In this document: in pieces, positions 1-13,500 of the stretch
Numbering within the stretch: the stretch's first letter is position 1
Layout: each line of letters starts with the position of its first letter
Assembly (NCBI GenBank): GCA_037127315.1
Contig: JBBBDQ010001940.1
Coordinates: forward strand, 937,001-1,001,000
Source: Ascarosepion bandense
Taxonomy: Eukaryota; Mollusca; Cephalopoda; Sepiida; Sepiidae
Direction: 5' to 3'
DNA: 64,000 nucleotides
Notes under the pieces: model-generated
What the model saw: the letters and a program-made list of their open reading frames with translations, nothing else
Databases searched by the model: none
Told to the model about the DNA's origin: nothing
Position numbers and translations under genes: made by a program

Positions 1-265
1 ATGATGCAATGTCATTGGTTTGGACCTGGTATCTCAGCTTTTGTTGTTAAATAAAAATCAATAAAATAAAGCATCATGATGCAATGACATTGGTTTGGAC
101 CTGGTACCTCAGCTTTTGTTGTTAAATAAAAATCAATAAAATAAAGCATCATGATGCAATGTCATTGGTTTGGACCTGGTATCTCAGCTTTTGTTGTTAA
201 ATAAAAATCAATAAAATAAAGCATCATGATGCAATGTCATTGGTTTTGACCTGGTATCTCAGCTT
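1..265. repeat. 75-bp tandem repeat, about 3.5 copies, cut by window start
   Basis: Units start at 1, 76, 151 and 226 with ATGATGCAATG and are nearly identical (single changes such as ATGTCATT/ATGACATT). The last copy stops at CAGCTT near 265. The array probably continues to the left of the window. Confidence 0.95.
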
Positions 266-408
266 CAGTCACTTTCCCACACCGCAATGTAGATTCCCTG
301 TGCCTTTTCTATAAATACTTTCAATGTAATTGTTCTGATAAACATTCTTCTATGGTACCTAGACTTTATGAGTTTAAGCACAGTACAAGATTAGTGGCAA
401 ATGTTAAT

Positions 409-900
409 ATTAGGTTGGCTAGAAAGTCTTTGAAGCGGAAAGAAAACAATAAAATTTTATGGAGCAACACCAACATTTATTCTTCAAAATAAAGTCCATC
501 ACTCTTGGCAATCTTTTGCCAGCAATCAGCCAGCATCTGAATCTGTGCCAGATACCAGTTCACTGACTTTGAATGAGAAAATGTAGACAAGCTTTCTTCA
601 TCAAAAGTGTTGAATTGCTGATTGCGGAATAAGTGTGCTTTTGATTAGAATAGGCCATAGTTGCTCGAAGCCACAATCAAGACTGAATAGTGGATGTGGA
701 AAAATCTCAACACTGTGCATTTGTTTAATCTTCTCCTTAATCAACATGGCAGTGTGTGGCCTCACATTGTCTTGCTGAAACAAAGCCCAACTTTCATTGA
801 CCAAAGCAGGAAAACGTTTCATGGTCATTTGAATGAGTGTTTTTTTTTTGTCTTTTTTTCCAAGAAATTTCTTTGACTGGACTTTAAGTCCTCTGCTAAA
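409..900 (-). mobile_element. mariner-type transposon fossil
   Basis: The minus strand encodes a broken mariner transposase C-terminal half: FQQDNVRPHTA (the second catalytic-Asp signature), a corrupted HPPYSPDL motif, and after a frameshift the typical terminus DCWQKIAKSDGLYF ending in TAA at 479-477. A mariner-like terminal repeat start (TTAGGTTGGCTAGAAAGT) is found near 410. The N-terminal half is absent or unrecognisable. Not functional. Confidence 0.8.
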
Positions 901-949
901 TTCCTTGTTCCTGTTTTTTCTTTTTTGCCAAGTCATTTCCGGCTAGTTA

Positions 950-2347
950 GTTGAATTTCCACCCTCGCCTACTCACCCATTTCTACGGCCAATAAGATAA
1001 AATAACTTTTTTTACCTACTGGCATTGTAGCATGTGTGTTTGAGTTGAAAACATTTATTTTAAATATTGTTAAAAGTAAATCATGATTTTGTTTTTATTT
1101 ATTTACTTATTTTTGCTTAATTTTAAACGTTTTATGGTCATCTCATCCTTCTATTGCGCCTTTCTAACTAGTTCATCTTCCTCTTTACTCTCTTCTAATT
1201 AATCTTTTTTACACTTATGTAGCCCCCTGCACATCAGTGGCATTACCGCCTTGCCCGGGGTGATACAATTAAAAACAAAAAGGATACTTCTTCTTTAGTT
1301 TGTTATATACACAGTCTAGCTGCTATCAATTCAGTTTAGCATTGATGATGTGACTGTCTGGTACAAGCTTGAAATGCTGTACTCTTTGATCAAGATTTGT
1401 TGTTTTCTTCCCACTTCCTAAGTGAGTCAAGACTTTCTGGCCAACTTAGTAATTTTATAGTTGAAATGGCTAGATGTAATTGTAAGTTCTCTTCTATCAC
1501 ACTTCTTACTTGTGAACTCTCTTTCAACTTATTGTTTCCCAGTCAACCTTGATCTTCAAAAATTTCATGCAAATATTGTTATCTTCTGTCCTCTTAATTC
1601 TTGTTCTCTTATTGTTCTCTCTCCTGAATAGTATGTTTTTCTTATAGTCTGTAACACTCAGTAACTCCTCGGGTTTTAGTGGTGGTATGGCTGTGCTTGG
1701 GGTGAAATTATAAAAAAAAATTTTGGAAAACAGTAGCAGTGATTTTCATAAATTTTATTCAAAATAAATATTATCTTTTATCTTTTTAAATATTAAAATT
1801 ACCTTTTAAAAACCTTTGTTGCAGTTAATCATTTTAAACTAATATATAATTGCTCTGAAAGTAATGTCCCGTTTTATTATGTTGGTTTAGGATGTCACAG
1901 GCAAATATTGATGTGATGTTAGCGAAGGTTGTGCTTTCCAACTCATAATTTTCTTCGCCTTCTTACAATCAGAAATTTGGTAAAATCATATTTGACATAA
2001 AAGCACATATGAAAACAAAGGTTTAGTATTGAACTCTTTCATGTGAAAAAATTGTACCCACTGGCACTTGTTGAATGATTATGAAAACCAAACAGTGAAT
2101 AAGTTTGGTAGCAGGAAAAGTGCTTCAACAGTAGTAACAGTAATGTGTTTGACAAGTCAAATTTTGGGTGGCCATGCACAGCTGCCAATTCATAACATAC
2201 CTCAAAAATGCATAGTAGTAACTATGTAGAAAAAAATAAGGGTTTACAGCTGAAAACTTGCTCTATCCAAGAGTGTTATCAAGCTTTTTGTATCCATTGT
2301 CATTTCTTTGGAAATAAATAGGTCTTACTTTAGAAAATCTAAAGCTA
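950..2347. other. mostly unassigned flank, with one LINE 3' tail inside
   Basis: No coding exon seen. 1130-1285 is the LINE tail listed separately. The stretch 1855-1885 (GAAAGTAATGTCCCG) resembles the end of a Tc1/mariner-type element, but no transposase was found with it. Confidence 0.4.
1130..1285 (+). mobile_element. 3' end fragment of the Jockey/CR1-like LINE
   Basis: Shares the block TATGTAGCCCCCTGCACA, then CAGTGGCA, GCCTTGCCCGGGGTGATACA and an ATTAAAA tail, with the ends at 33921-34000 (minus), 43220-43300, 45555-45613 and 51520-51590. Severely 5' truncated. Confidence 0.8.
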
Positions 2348-3073
2348 TCTAAACTTATTTATAAATGGAACTTTGTCTATGTGTGTGTGTCTCTGTGTGT
2401 GTATGTCCGTTATCTATAGACTCCAAAACAGCTGAACCAATTTTCTTGGAAATTTACACAGTTGTCCTATAAGCATCTGCGAGTGTTCTTAGCTAGGTTT
2501 TGTGTCGAGGTACCCCCGATAAATATTGAAAATCGATCATCGAAAAAATCGGGTTATAGAAAGAGTGGTCTGATTTTAATCAAATTTGATACACTCATAG
2601 ACAAAGACATCAGAAACGATATTCAGAAGTTTCAAGGTTGCAGTTCTTACAATAGTGAAGAAAATCGATAATATATATATATTGTAAGGCAATATGTTTG
2701 TGTGTGTGTCTGATTATCTGCCTGTATGTCTGTACTTTTTCAGCCCTTTTATTTTAGTTTTTGCCCTGGGTGTGGCTCTAAGTAGGCATAATTGTAGTTC
2801 TTAGTCTCAGCCATGATACCATTTACTCAGAGGACTTATTTAGCCTTCAAAATTCAGTTTACGACGAAAAAAATTATTTGATATTGATACCAGGAAATCA
2901 AAATTTGATTTACATCCATTCATTTTTCTTTCAGTCTTTGGTTTTGCTTTAACTGGAAATAACTATTGCTTTTTAGTCTTTCGTGCCAATGTCCAAAGAG
3001 TCTGAGCTCCAGGACCATGGATTAGTTTTAAAGCTTTAATTACACCCGAGCAACGCTGGGCTATACTGCTAGT
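2348..3073 (+). mobile_element. non-autonomous Helitron, copy A (726 bp)
   Basis: Starts TCTAAACTTATT directly after an A and ends CTGCTAGT directly before a T, the canonical Helitron 5'-TC, CTRRT-3' ends in an A|T target. Thirteen bases before the end is a hairpin of the form CCCGAGCAACGCTGGG. The 5' region has the GTCTGTGTG...CCGTTA...CTCC layout common in animal Helitrons. It encodes no Rep/helicase. About 90% identical by eye to copy B at 20148-20874. Confidence 0.85.
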
Positions 3074-3950
3074 TACTATTAATTATAGATGGATGTCCTC
3101 TATTAGATTTTTAAGACTCATATCCTCACTGTGGAATTTCAGAAACCAGCAACATGTCATTCAACCACAAGTGGATTCTTTAGTCCATGCTCTATTAATG
3201 TTGGCAACATTTTGAGAAACATTATGACCTAGCTTGAACTCATTCAAAAAAGTAAACACATCTCCTTTTTTTCATGTTTAAGATAAAGTTTATATAATGT
3301 TTTAAGATGAATTCTAAAAGAGATTCATATAAAATTAATCATTGAGAAGGAATAAAATATTTTTGTGCACATACTATAATACATTAGAACACAATTAAAA
3401 GGTTTAATTTAAAATCAGATATTATTTTCCAAACAATATATTCATCTAATAATTCATTTATACTGTGATATCAGTTTTTATATTTCAAAGTTATTTGAAT
3501 TTGTAATCATTTCTTTTCCATTCTGCAATCATCTAGGGACTAGTATAGTTTGTCAAACAAGGATGTTTGGGTTTTTGTCCAGAATCAATAACAGCTAAAA
3601 TTAAGATTTAAGACACAGGGTGATTTGAAAAGTTTTTGTTTGTTTTTTAGGATGCTTGCCTTATAAGGTATCCATGTTAAGCATAATATTAATCACAATA
3701 CTATGATTTGAATATTTTTAATTTTTATGTGAAATCATGAAAATTGTTAAATTTTAACCTTACAAAGTAAAAATTAAAAATAAATTTCTTGCAACTGAAA
3801 AATCAATCAATAATTTATTTAAGAATTGTAAAAATTTGTTCATAGAATTGAATACAAAAAATAAACCAATAAAAATAAAAGTCAGAAATTTGAATTTTTA
3901 AAGTGAAATTATTGTTTTTACATTCTTTTTTATTCTCTATTTTTCAAAGT
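3074..3950. other. AT-rich flank downstream of RCCD1
   Basis: No ORF, repeat family or RNA gene recognised. Likely 3' UTR and flank of RCCD1 near 3700-3980. Confidence 0.4.
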
Positions 3951-3956
3951 TTTATT
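3951..3956 (-). terminator. candidate poly(A) signal of RCCD1
   Basis: AATAAA on the minus strand 27 bases after the stop codon; another lies about 20 bases further on. The second would give a short 3' UTR of usual spacing. Many AATAAA strings occur in this AT-rich flank, so the choice is uncertain. Confidence 0.35.
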
Positions 3957-3982
3957 CAGAAAGAAAGTTTTAGACAATTGTC

Positions 3983-4176
3983 CTATGAGAATCCAAAAAT
4001 GTCTCTAAGAACAACAGTATTCCATCCACCACAGAATACATCCAATACCTTTATATAATCTTCACAGGATGACAGACAGCTTTGCTTAACATATGTCAAA
4101 CAGTCTCGATTGACAAGGTCTCCATGTCCTAACTGACCATAGGCATTCCAACCACATGTTAGCAAGTGGTGGTCAC
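3983..4176 (-). CDS. RCCD1: RCCD1 coding exon 6 (last, with stop)
   Basis: Acceptor CTTTTTTAG at 4185-4177. Encodes GDHHLLTCGWNAYGQLGHGD and the closing blade CGGWNTVVLRDIFGFS, then TAG at 3985-3983. Homologous to the end of vertebrate RCCD1. Confidence 0.94.
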
Positions 4177-6760
4177 CTAAAAAAGCAGATAAAGAATTTT
4201 TAGACATTGATTACAAAAAATAATTTTTAAGTTAATGAAAAATAATGACAATATTTAAATTTTTATTAAAAAAAAATAAAGAAATTTAAGAGAAAAAATG
4301 ACATCCTGAAACAAAAAAAATTATATAAAAAAATTCTTGGTAAAGTGATTCCAGCAGAAGTATGAAATATTTGTTAAGTCATTGGACATTTTAGATAACT
4401 TGACAGTTGAAGAAATTACCTGAACTTCTGGCTAACATCTTTTATATATGTTTTATACATATAATAGTAATTTCATTTTATTTTATAAATTATTACTGAT
4501 TTTAATTTGTATAGTTTTTCTCTCTTGTAGAGACAGACTCATCATGAATGTTTATGAAGGATTCTCTTATCATACTCTTTCTTTCTCTGTGTGTTGGGGG
4601 GAGGTCTGTGTGGATTTGATAGGCTGGTTAATGAAATTTGAGGAATAAAAAGACAACAATAAAACTAATGTCAATAAAACTGATAGTGTTTATGATATAT
4701 TTGTAGGTTTTTTGACTAAAATGAAGCATGAAGAGAAGGATTTTAAAATCCAAATTCTCAGACATGCCTGTTTCCTTTTTCAATGTGACAAGAAATAAAC
4801 AATAAAGTGAAACTCACACTTCTAGGGAATTTTGTTGTAATTTTATTTTATTTATTTTTTTCATATGTTGTGTTATTGTGAGAAATTTGATTTTTGCCAA
4901 TTAGTTTACCACTATATATATATATAATATGGACCTGGTATGGGACCATAAAATAATGAGTCAACATGGTGGTAGGTCAAGAACATATATTATGTCAACA
5001 AGAGAAACAGATACAAAGAGAAAGAGTAATAATAGCTTGGCTACAAGTGACTGACAGAGAGACAGACTAGGCTGAGCTGAACTGAAGTTGTACTGGAAAC
5101 CAGTGTCTCTTTCGCCCCGGCTCTGTCCTCGAGAGTAATTAACTCTTGGTTAATATAGGCTAAAAAGAGTCCATTATTAAGTGGGTAACTCTCCACAACA
5201 ATATATAATAATAATAATATGACTAATAGTTACTAATGGAAGTATATTTCACAGTTAGATATTTACTTTAAGAAGTGCTTAATACAAAAGTAGAGCATCA
5301 GTATATGTTAATTATCATTATAATAATAATAATGACATACTGCAAATTGATAGTTATACAGTTTTGGTGTTAAAACACCATCATCAGGCAAATGATGGTG
5401 TTTTAACACCAAAACTTTATAGCTATCAAGTTGCAGTATGTCATTATAATAATAATAATAATTACTATATATATATATATATGAATAAGGAAAGAAGAAA
5501 ATAATTGCAATGTTCAAAACATTAATTTAAAACAGTGCTCAGTATAAAAATAGAGCATTGACTATTTATTATTAGACTTTAGAGCATGTACAAACTACTT
5601 CAAAATTGTACATTTTATTTTGACATTGAAAGAACAATGTCTCACCAGGTAGTTAATAATGATGGTAAAAACATTTTATTAAAAACATTTTTTTGAAAAA
5701 CATCACTTCTTATATTTGGAAATCTTTTGTATGAAGTAAGACGATATTAAAAAAAAGGGAAAAAAAGAAAGAGAGCAAAAAAGATGAGAAAACAAGATGA
5801 GAAATCAAGAAAGGGAAGGAAAGAAAAAAGGGAAAGCCACAGAGGAAAAATAAACAAAGAAGAAAACAAGAAAGCACTGAGGGGAAAGAGCTAATGGAAA
5901 TGGCTAAGAGAAAGAAATTTAAAATTTAGACAGGAAGTGAATTTTAGACAGATATAGATATCGAGCACATGGTGTCTGGGCTCAAATCTTTTTGCATTAA
6001 AAAAAAAAAGAAGCAGAAAGTGAAAAGGAGAACAAAAAGGGAAAAGTGAGAAAGTGCACAGAGAGAAGAAAGTGGGGAGACAACAGAAATAGCTATGAAA
6101 TAGAAATTTCAAACTTTTGCTGGAAGCAGATTGCAGACAGGTATATACATCATTACATTGTTTCAAACTAAATCTTTTCACAGTTTTTAAAAAAAATTTT
6201 GAAATCACAAACACAAACAGATAAATTATTCATAAAGCATAAAGGAGAGGATATTTAAAAATAAAACACAAAGTGCTGATATAATAAATTGGAGAAGTAA
6301 AATAAAACTTTTTTTTAAATAATTAAAATTAAACTGAAAAATTAAAATTTAAAAATTAAATTAAAATCAAAATTAAAATCAAAATTAAAATAAACTAAAA
6401 TAAAAATAAAATTAAAAATTAAAATTAAAAGAAACAAATTAAAATTAATATTAAAATTAAAATTAAAATTAGGGCTCTTGCTTTATTTAGGACTCTATCC
6501 ATCTTTTCTATTTGTCTTCTGTGTTTTTTTAAGGATGTTGATTATTTTATGGACTGCTAACCTCCAATTGGTTCTTTCTGCAGCTTGCTCCCTTTGTAGG
6601 AGAAATCCATATTTGAGTAATTAAGTCTTTTGAATGTACATGTTAGCAGACATAATTCACTGTGTTTAAAAAAAAAACAGGGCATTTACTCAAATACAGG
6701 TATCCACAAAATAACATTCGAAGCAGTAGGAAATAATGTCAGATAAAGAATCTATTGATT

Positions 6761-6802
<42 letters not shown>

Positions 6803-8982
6803 CCATGGATTAGTTCTAAAGCTTTCATTACACCCAAGCAATGCCAGGCTATACTACTAGTATATATATATACTAGTAGTACAGCCCAGCGTTGCTTGGG
6901 TGTAATGAAAGCTTTAGAACTAATCCATGGTCCTGGAGCTCAGACTCTTTGAACATTGACACGAAAGACTAAAAAGCAATAGTTGTTTCCAGTCAAAGCA
7001 AAACCATAGATTGAAAGGAAAATGAATGGATGTAAGTGAAATTTTGATTTCTGGTATCAATGTCAAATAAGTTTTCTGTTACAAACTGAATTTTGAAGGC
7101 TAAATAAGTCTTCTAAGTAAATGGTATCATGGTTGAGACTAAGAACTACAATTATACCTACTTAGAGCAAAACCCGAAGCAAAAACCAAAATAAAAGGGC
7201 TGAAAACCTGATTCTGATCAGACCCGATAGGATATCAAGATATCAAATACCAATATATAAGTCATCCAAGGATAAACTAACCTAAGTAAGTCCATGAAAA
7301 CTTATTGTACCCATTTTGAGTAAAATTGGAGAAAATGAGCCATATTGATGGCTGAATATCGATTTTTGATCAGATTCGATAGAATATTGGGGGCTATGGA
7401 TTTTTGATATCAGGGAAACTGAGTCATCTGAGAACATCTACTAATGTTTAGGACTAAAAACTATAATTTTACCAAGTTAGAGCAAATTCTGCAGCAAGAA
7501 CCACGATAAAATGGCTGAAAACCTGATCTTGATCAGATCTGATTGGAAATCGGAGTATCAATATCCAATATCGGGGGGGGGGGGTTTGAAAAAATAAGTA
7601 GCCCATGATCTGACTGAAAGCCTAAAGAATATTTGTGTGAAGTTTGGTGAGAGTCAGATAAACATTGTGGATTTGTATAAAGGACATACACACAGACAGA
7701 CAGATAGACAGACACACAGACACACAAACATCTTGCCTTAAAATTAAAATTAGAATTAAATTTAAAGCAGTAAATAGATCACAACTTTTAATAGAAAATA
7801 AAGATAAAATAACATAAGAAGAGAGATCATATAGTTAAAGTAAATTATTTAGATAATAAGATTAATACTGTAGAAAGTTTACAATTGCTGGAGTTTCATA
7901 CTTTAGATTTTATAATTCTAGCAGGATTATAAGGTTAATTCTTTAATATGTTTACAATTTACTGTAGTTTCATGCCTCTGATTCAGTAATATGTCACTCT
8001 TCATGTACTTAATAATTTCCATTTTTTCTTGGAGACAAAGGAAACATGGTTCATTCACCAATCTAGATATTCTAGCTTGTTTCAGAATTTTCCATTTAAC
8101 TTTAGGTCTTTTATTTTCTTCTTTTAAATTCCAAAAATATTTAGAAAGTGATGTCATATTTTGTCTATCCTTGTTAGTAAAAGATGAGAGATGATTGCAA
8201 AAACGCTTTTTGAAAAAGTTCATTGTATTACCAATATAAACTTCAGTAACCTTCAGATTTTCTACTGAAAAGATAGAGCCCAAGTAGACCAGGGATTTAG
8301 TTAAACACTTATTAGATAATGGGTATTGGTTGGGGTTTCTACAATTACAAAAGTTTTTACTATGGGGCAAATTAAAATGAGTAGTAGGATTACTATTGTT
8401 ATTGTTGTATAGTTTCAATATTTTATAATGTAATTTAATTATATTTTTGCTAAATTGTTAGAGCAACTATAACTGAGTTTTAAAGTATTCCTATTGAAAA
8501 TTTTGCTTAAAGAGTTCTTTTTTGGAAAAATGTTTATCAATTAATTTAAGAAATTTATGCCCCAGTTTAAAATTAATATGATTTTTCTGTTTGTATTTTT
8601 CTTTCTGGAGCAACTATATTTTTCCACAAAACTGATCTCAGAAGATCGATAACCTAAGAATTTTATCATAAATTGTGTTATGTTTTTTTAATATTTCTTT
8701 GCTAGAGGAGTGTATGTTAATGCAACGTTCAACCATTGACGAAATATGTTTGATAACGGATGGTAGATGATTAAAGCTAGGGTTTATATAAATTGGGTTA
8801 GCATTATTTTTCATGTAAGGTAGGAAATGATTAGAAACTAAGTCTAGTGTTATGTCTAAAAAGTCAACTTGTTTTATAGTAGAATTAATAACTACTGTAA
8901 GACTGAAATATTTTAAAACTCTATGAATAAATTTTCTAAGTCTATCAACCTTACCTCTAGTAGATTTATTTACCTCCAGTAG

Positions 8983-9029
<47 letters not shown>

Positions 9030-10446
9030 ACTCAACATGGTTATAAACTATAATTTATTTTGATGGTTGTATAAACCAATTTCTTCAGACCAGGATTTCA
9101 TTTGGTTTAAATTTTTTCAAAACATTCAAAAAAATTTTCAAAAGAATAGAAATTATTAGTGTTATCTTGTTAGGGTCATAAATGTTAGCAACCATAAACC
9201 AAGCACACACACACACACACACACAAATGTTTTATGGATATATACACTCTCACCTATGAAAACTATATATACACATGTATACACAAAATTAATACAAATA
9301 CATATATACACAAGTATACAAACAAACTTCACATATACACACAAAAAGGACCTACATTCAATTGCATACATAAAACAAAGTAGTCATATAAATATACAGG
9401 CATTTATGTCAAATACATAGTGGAAAATAGTGGAAAATCTGCAGAAAGCTTAAACTCATTTATTTTAATGTATTTAATAGTAAAATATGTATTTTCTTGT
9501 CAGAAAAGTTAAAAAAAGTTAGAAACTAAAACAAAACATGAAATACATAAATTGTAAAACATACTGCACCATTTTACAAAAAAGAATATACATACTGAGA
9601 GTAGTTTTGAGTCACCCAATGAAAGAACAGAGATTTGTACCGTGGAAGCTTATTAGCTATGGAGCAGAGCATTTTTGTAGAGTCACACCATGTTCTGTAA
9701 CTACTGTGAAAGTGCTAAGTGATTTTCTCATGACTTTTTGCATGGTTTTAAGCCTCAAGATGACTAAAAAGCACCCTGCTTCTTCTAAGGCATCTGATAG
9801 AATCTGTTTTTTATGTCATGTGCATGAATCTTACAAGTGTATTCTATGTAGCAAAAAAACATACTGTATAGGTACATGAACAGTTTGTTAAATACAGTAC
9901 AGTACTGTACATATTATATCTACTGGGCATAATCTTATTTTTTTATAAGATTACGTGTGCTTTGCATATGTACTGTACAGTACACGGTGGTCTTTGATTA
10001 AGCTGATATTTACTGTACAGTGCTGTAATGTTTAAATGTTTTTAAGTCTTACTAAATTTTTACGTACCAAAATAAGTTTTTTTAACTTTGTCTTTTTCAC
10101 ACTTCTCAAATACCTAAGGTTATATAACTTATGTTTTTTAACACTTGTGCGATACGTGCATGCGGTACTTTACGAGTGTGCACGGTCATGTGCAACAGTT
10201 ACTACTATACTACAAAAAAATATTTTAATAGATATTTTCATAAATATGAAAGTCTTTATACATGAAATACTATATAAGAGGGGAAGGGTAATACAGATAG
10301 TGATTGGGTTATTATTAGTATGGGGTGGATTTATATAAGCTTAAAATATACTTAAATAATAAAATAAATATTGCGTCTGTATTTCAGGTTTTTTTTGCAT
10401 TTCATGGAGGGGTCTTGGAACACATTAACAGTGAAAACTAAAGGAA

Positions 10447-10523
<77 letters not shown>

Positions 10524-13500
10524 AAAAAGAAAGAGAGAGTGAGAGATAAAATATCAAATCTGTACATGGAAAGAATAATCCAAGTAGGTCTTTTTAATAT
10601 AAAATTTTGGATCCATAAAAAGAGCTTGTAGAGACCTTGATTGTATTTATTAAATTGGCCTTGTCCACACAATTTAAAATTATCAGAACTTTGAAATGAT
10701 TAAACTGACTCATTTGTATAAATAAATGAAAATTTATTTATCAAACAGCATAACATCCAATTTGTATATATGAAATCATTAAACTGAAAATGATCTAAGA
10801 GAAAGTTACAGTAATAAAGATTTTAAAGAATTCAGAGTGATTTGTATAGAAAAAGAGAAATCTATGTTTTGCTGTGTGTATCAACAAAGGAGTAGTAACG
10901 TCTTTGTTCCTCTCTTTCTTTTTGTGGATGATAAGTAGGTGAAGGGGAAGAAGGACAGATAAAGAAAGCAGCATGAGAAAGAAAGTGAGAGTTTCAAATT
11001 AGGTCACCAGGAACAGCTGACTATTTTCTCGTTACATTGTGGCTAGTGTTCTCTGCTCCCTTGTCTCTCTGTTTGATTTTCTGTGTATATCATAAAGTGA
11101 TTTGACATTGGCTTGTTACTTTTTTCTGGTTTGTAAGTCACTTTTTTTTTTATTAGTCAGAATATATTTCAAACAGACTGGCAAAATTTTGCCTTGGTCT
11201 TTTCTTCAACCCAGAATCAATCTTTTTTTTTTATTGGTCAAATTAGATTTCACACTGGCTTGCAAATTTGAAAACAGTGAAGAAAAGACAATTATTTTTA
11301 TTTCGTATCCACCATATTACTTCCCTTCCCATATTTGATGGTGTCTGCTTTAGTACATGAGTAAAGGTGATAATTCAATAGTAGTGGTATTTATTGTCAC
11401 TATTGTAACCAACCTTCCAAACTTAATTTTTGTTTTGCTTTGCTGTCTTGTCATCATAGATTGAAATGTGGACCAAGCAAGCACATTCAATTCCATGCGC
11501 ATTGGTTGTGTGGTGGGTACCATTTGTATTGATTCATTGGCCACTGTGGATGTTTGATTTGTGTCCATTTTGTTGTTAAACATCTTGGCTTAAATACTTA
11601 TGTGAAAGCCATAAGGTTATATTAATGCCTCCCTGATTAAGGGGATTTGGCTCGTCTTGAACCTTTTGAAACTCTCCAATTTGAAATAAATCTCATGACT
11701 TGATAAGACACAGATAGTGTCAAAACAAAATGGCTACTTTTGCAGTGATATCATAACATATTTACGTTATAAATTCAAAATAAATATTATTTGCTTTACT
11801 TTGTATTGAGCACTTTTTAAGAATAGTGTTTCTTTGGATACAGAATTTTATTCCATCCATACCTACCCTATACTTATATATATATATTAGGATAATTAAT
11901 GACAGATTAGAAAGATTTTTGTCTGACATATCACTCTTTAGAACTTTATTGAACTGTGATGAAACTACATATGTCTATGAAGAAGTGGTGACACTGAAAT
12001 TTTAAACTTTAAATTAAATTTTTTTTAATATGTGTTTAGATATATAGTCCTTCCAATTATTTTTCTTTTGTTTATATTTTATAACTTTTATTATTAAGTT
12101 ATTATAATTAAGTTAAGTATTGCACATTGTGATGATAGAAAATCTACCATAAATCAACATGTTGTTTCACTATTGATATCTTTATATAAATAATTTCATC
12201 AAGCCATACCCAATTAATAATTTTTCTAGACCTAATGTTTTTTCATTAATTTTTTAATATCAAGAAAATACTTTTCTATTTAAAAGATTACCTGAGAGGA
12301 TGGCTGTATGACGAGCACCACAGGCTACTTTTATGGCAATGGCACCTTTCTCCTCCCCTGGAAGAAATACCAAATGAGGTAATGCTTGAATTAATACAAA
12401 ATCCCTTTTATTTGCAGACACTGAGCTAGTATCTGGAAAGTTTGGACAGGGTAAACCAAGTTGGCCACTTTCATTCCAACCCCATGTATAAATATCTCCA
12501 AATTCTACAAAAGAAAAATTAAGTTTGAATTAAATCAAAGTTAATAAAGATTGAGTGAAGCTCTAAAGAAAAAGGAAAGAAAATGACCGAATTAAGTGAA
12601 GCAAAATAAGTTGTTTCTATCTTAATTTCTGGCATGTGGAATTATCATTATTTACATCCAGGTTAGTTTGTTAAACAAGGCTAAATCCTCAATACCGCCT
12701 CTCTTCAATCAGTTTGAAGTCTTTTCATTAATGTTTTGCTCATAAATTCTCTTCCAGTTCTCTTAACTCATCAGGAGTATTTTTATTGTTTCTATCTTAA
12801 TTTCTGGCATGTGGAATTATCATTATTTACATCCAGGTTAGTTTGTTAAACAAGGCTAAATCCTCAATACCGCCTCTCTTCAATCAGTTTGAAGTCTTTT
12901 CATTAATGTTTTGCTCATAAATTCTCTTCCAGTTCTCTTAACTCATCAGGAGTATTTTTATTGTTTCTATCTTAATTTCTGGCATGTGGAATTATCATTA
13001 TTTACATCCAGGTTAGTTTGTTAAACAAGGCTAAATCCTCAATACCGCCTCTCTTCAATCAGTTTGAAGTCTTTTCATTAATGTTTTGCTCATAAATTCT
13101 CTTCCAGTTCTCTTAATTCGTCAGGAGTATTTTTATTGTTTCTATCTTAATTTCTGGCATGTGGAATTATCATTATTTACATCCAGGTTAGTTTGTTAAA
13201 CAAGGCTAAATCCTCAATACCGCCTCTCTTCAATCAGTTTGAAGTCTTTTCATTACTGTTTTGCTCATAAATTCTCTTCCAGTTCTCTTAACTCATCAGG
13301 AGTATTTTTATTGTTTCTATCTTAATTTCTGGCATGTGGAATTATCATTATTTACATCCAGGTTAGTTTGTTAAACAAGGCTAAATCCTCAATACCGCCT
13401 CTCTTCAATCAGTTTGAAGTCTTTTCATTAATGTTTTGCTCATAAATTCTCTTCCAGTTCTCTTAACTCGTCAGGAGTATTTTTATTGTTTCTATCTTAA

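Noticed and set aside
1855..2300. Possible further Tc1/mariner element starting GAAAGTAATGTCCCG
   Set aside because: No matching second end and no transposase motif in any frame.
5891..6214. 107-aa minus ORF rich in Phe, Ser and Leu
   Set aside because: Product of a purine-rich low-complexity stretch; no motif or splice support.
10352..10672. Overlapping ORFs on both strands with YIYIYI and REREREREK stretches
   Set aside because: They translate a (TA)n(GA)n microsatellite; no gene evidence.
11350..11583. 77-aa minus ORF (MFNNKMDTNQTSTVANESIQ...)
   Set aside because: No family recognised, no repeat copy in the window and no splice context; too short to call.
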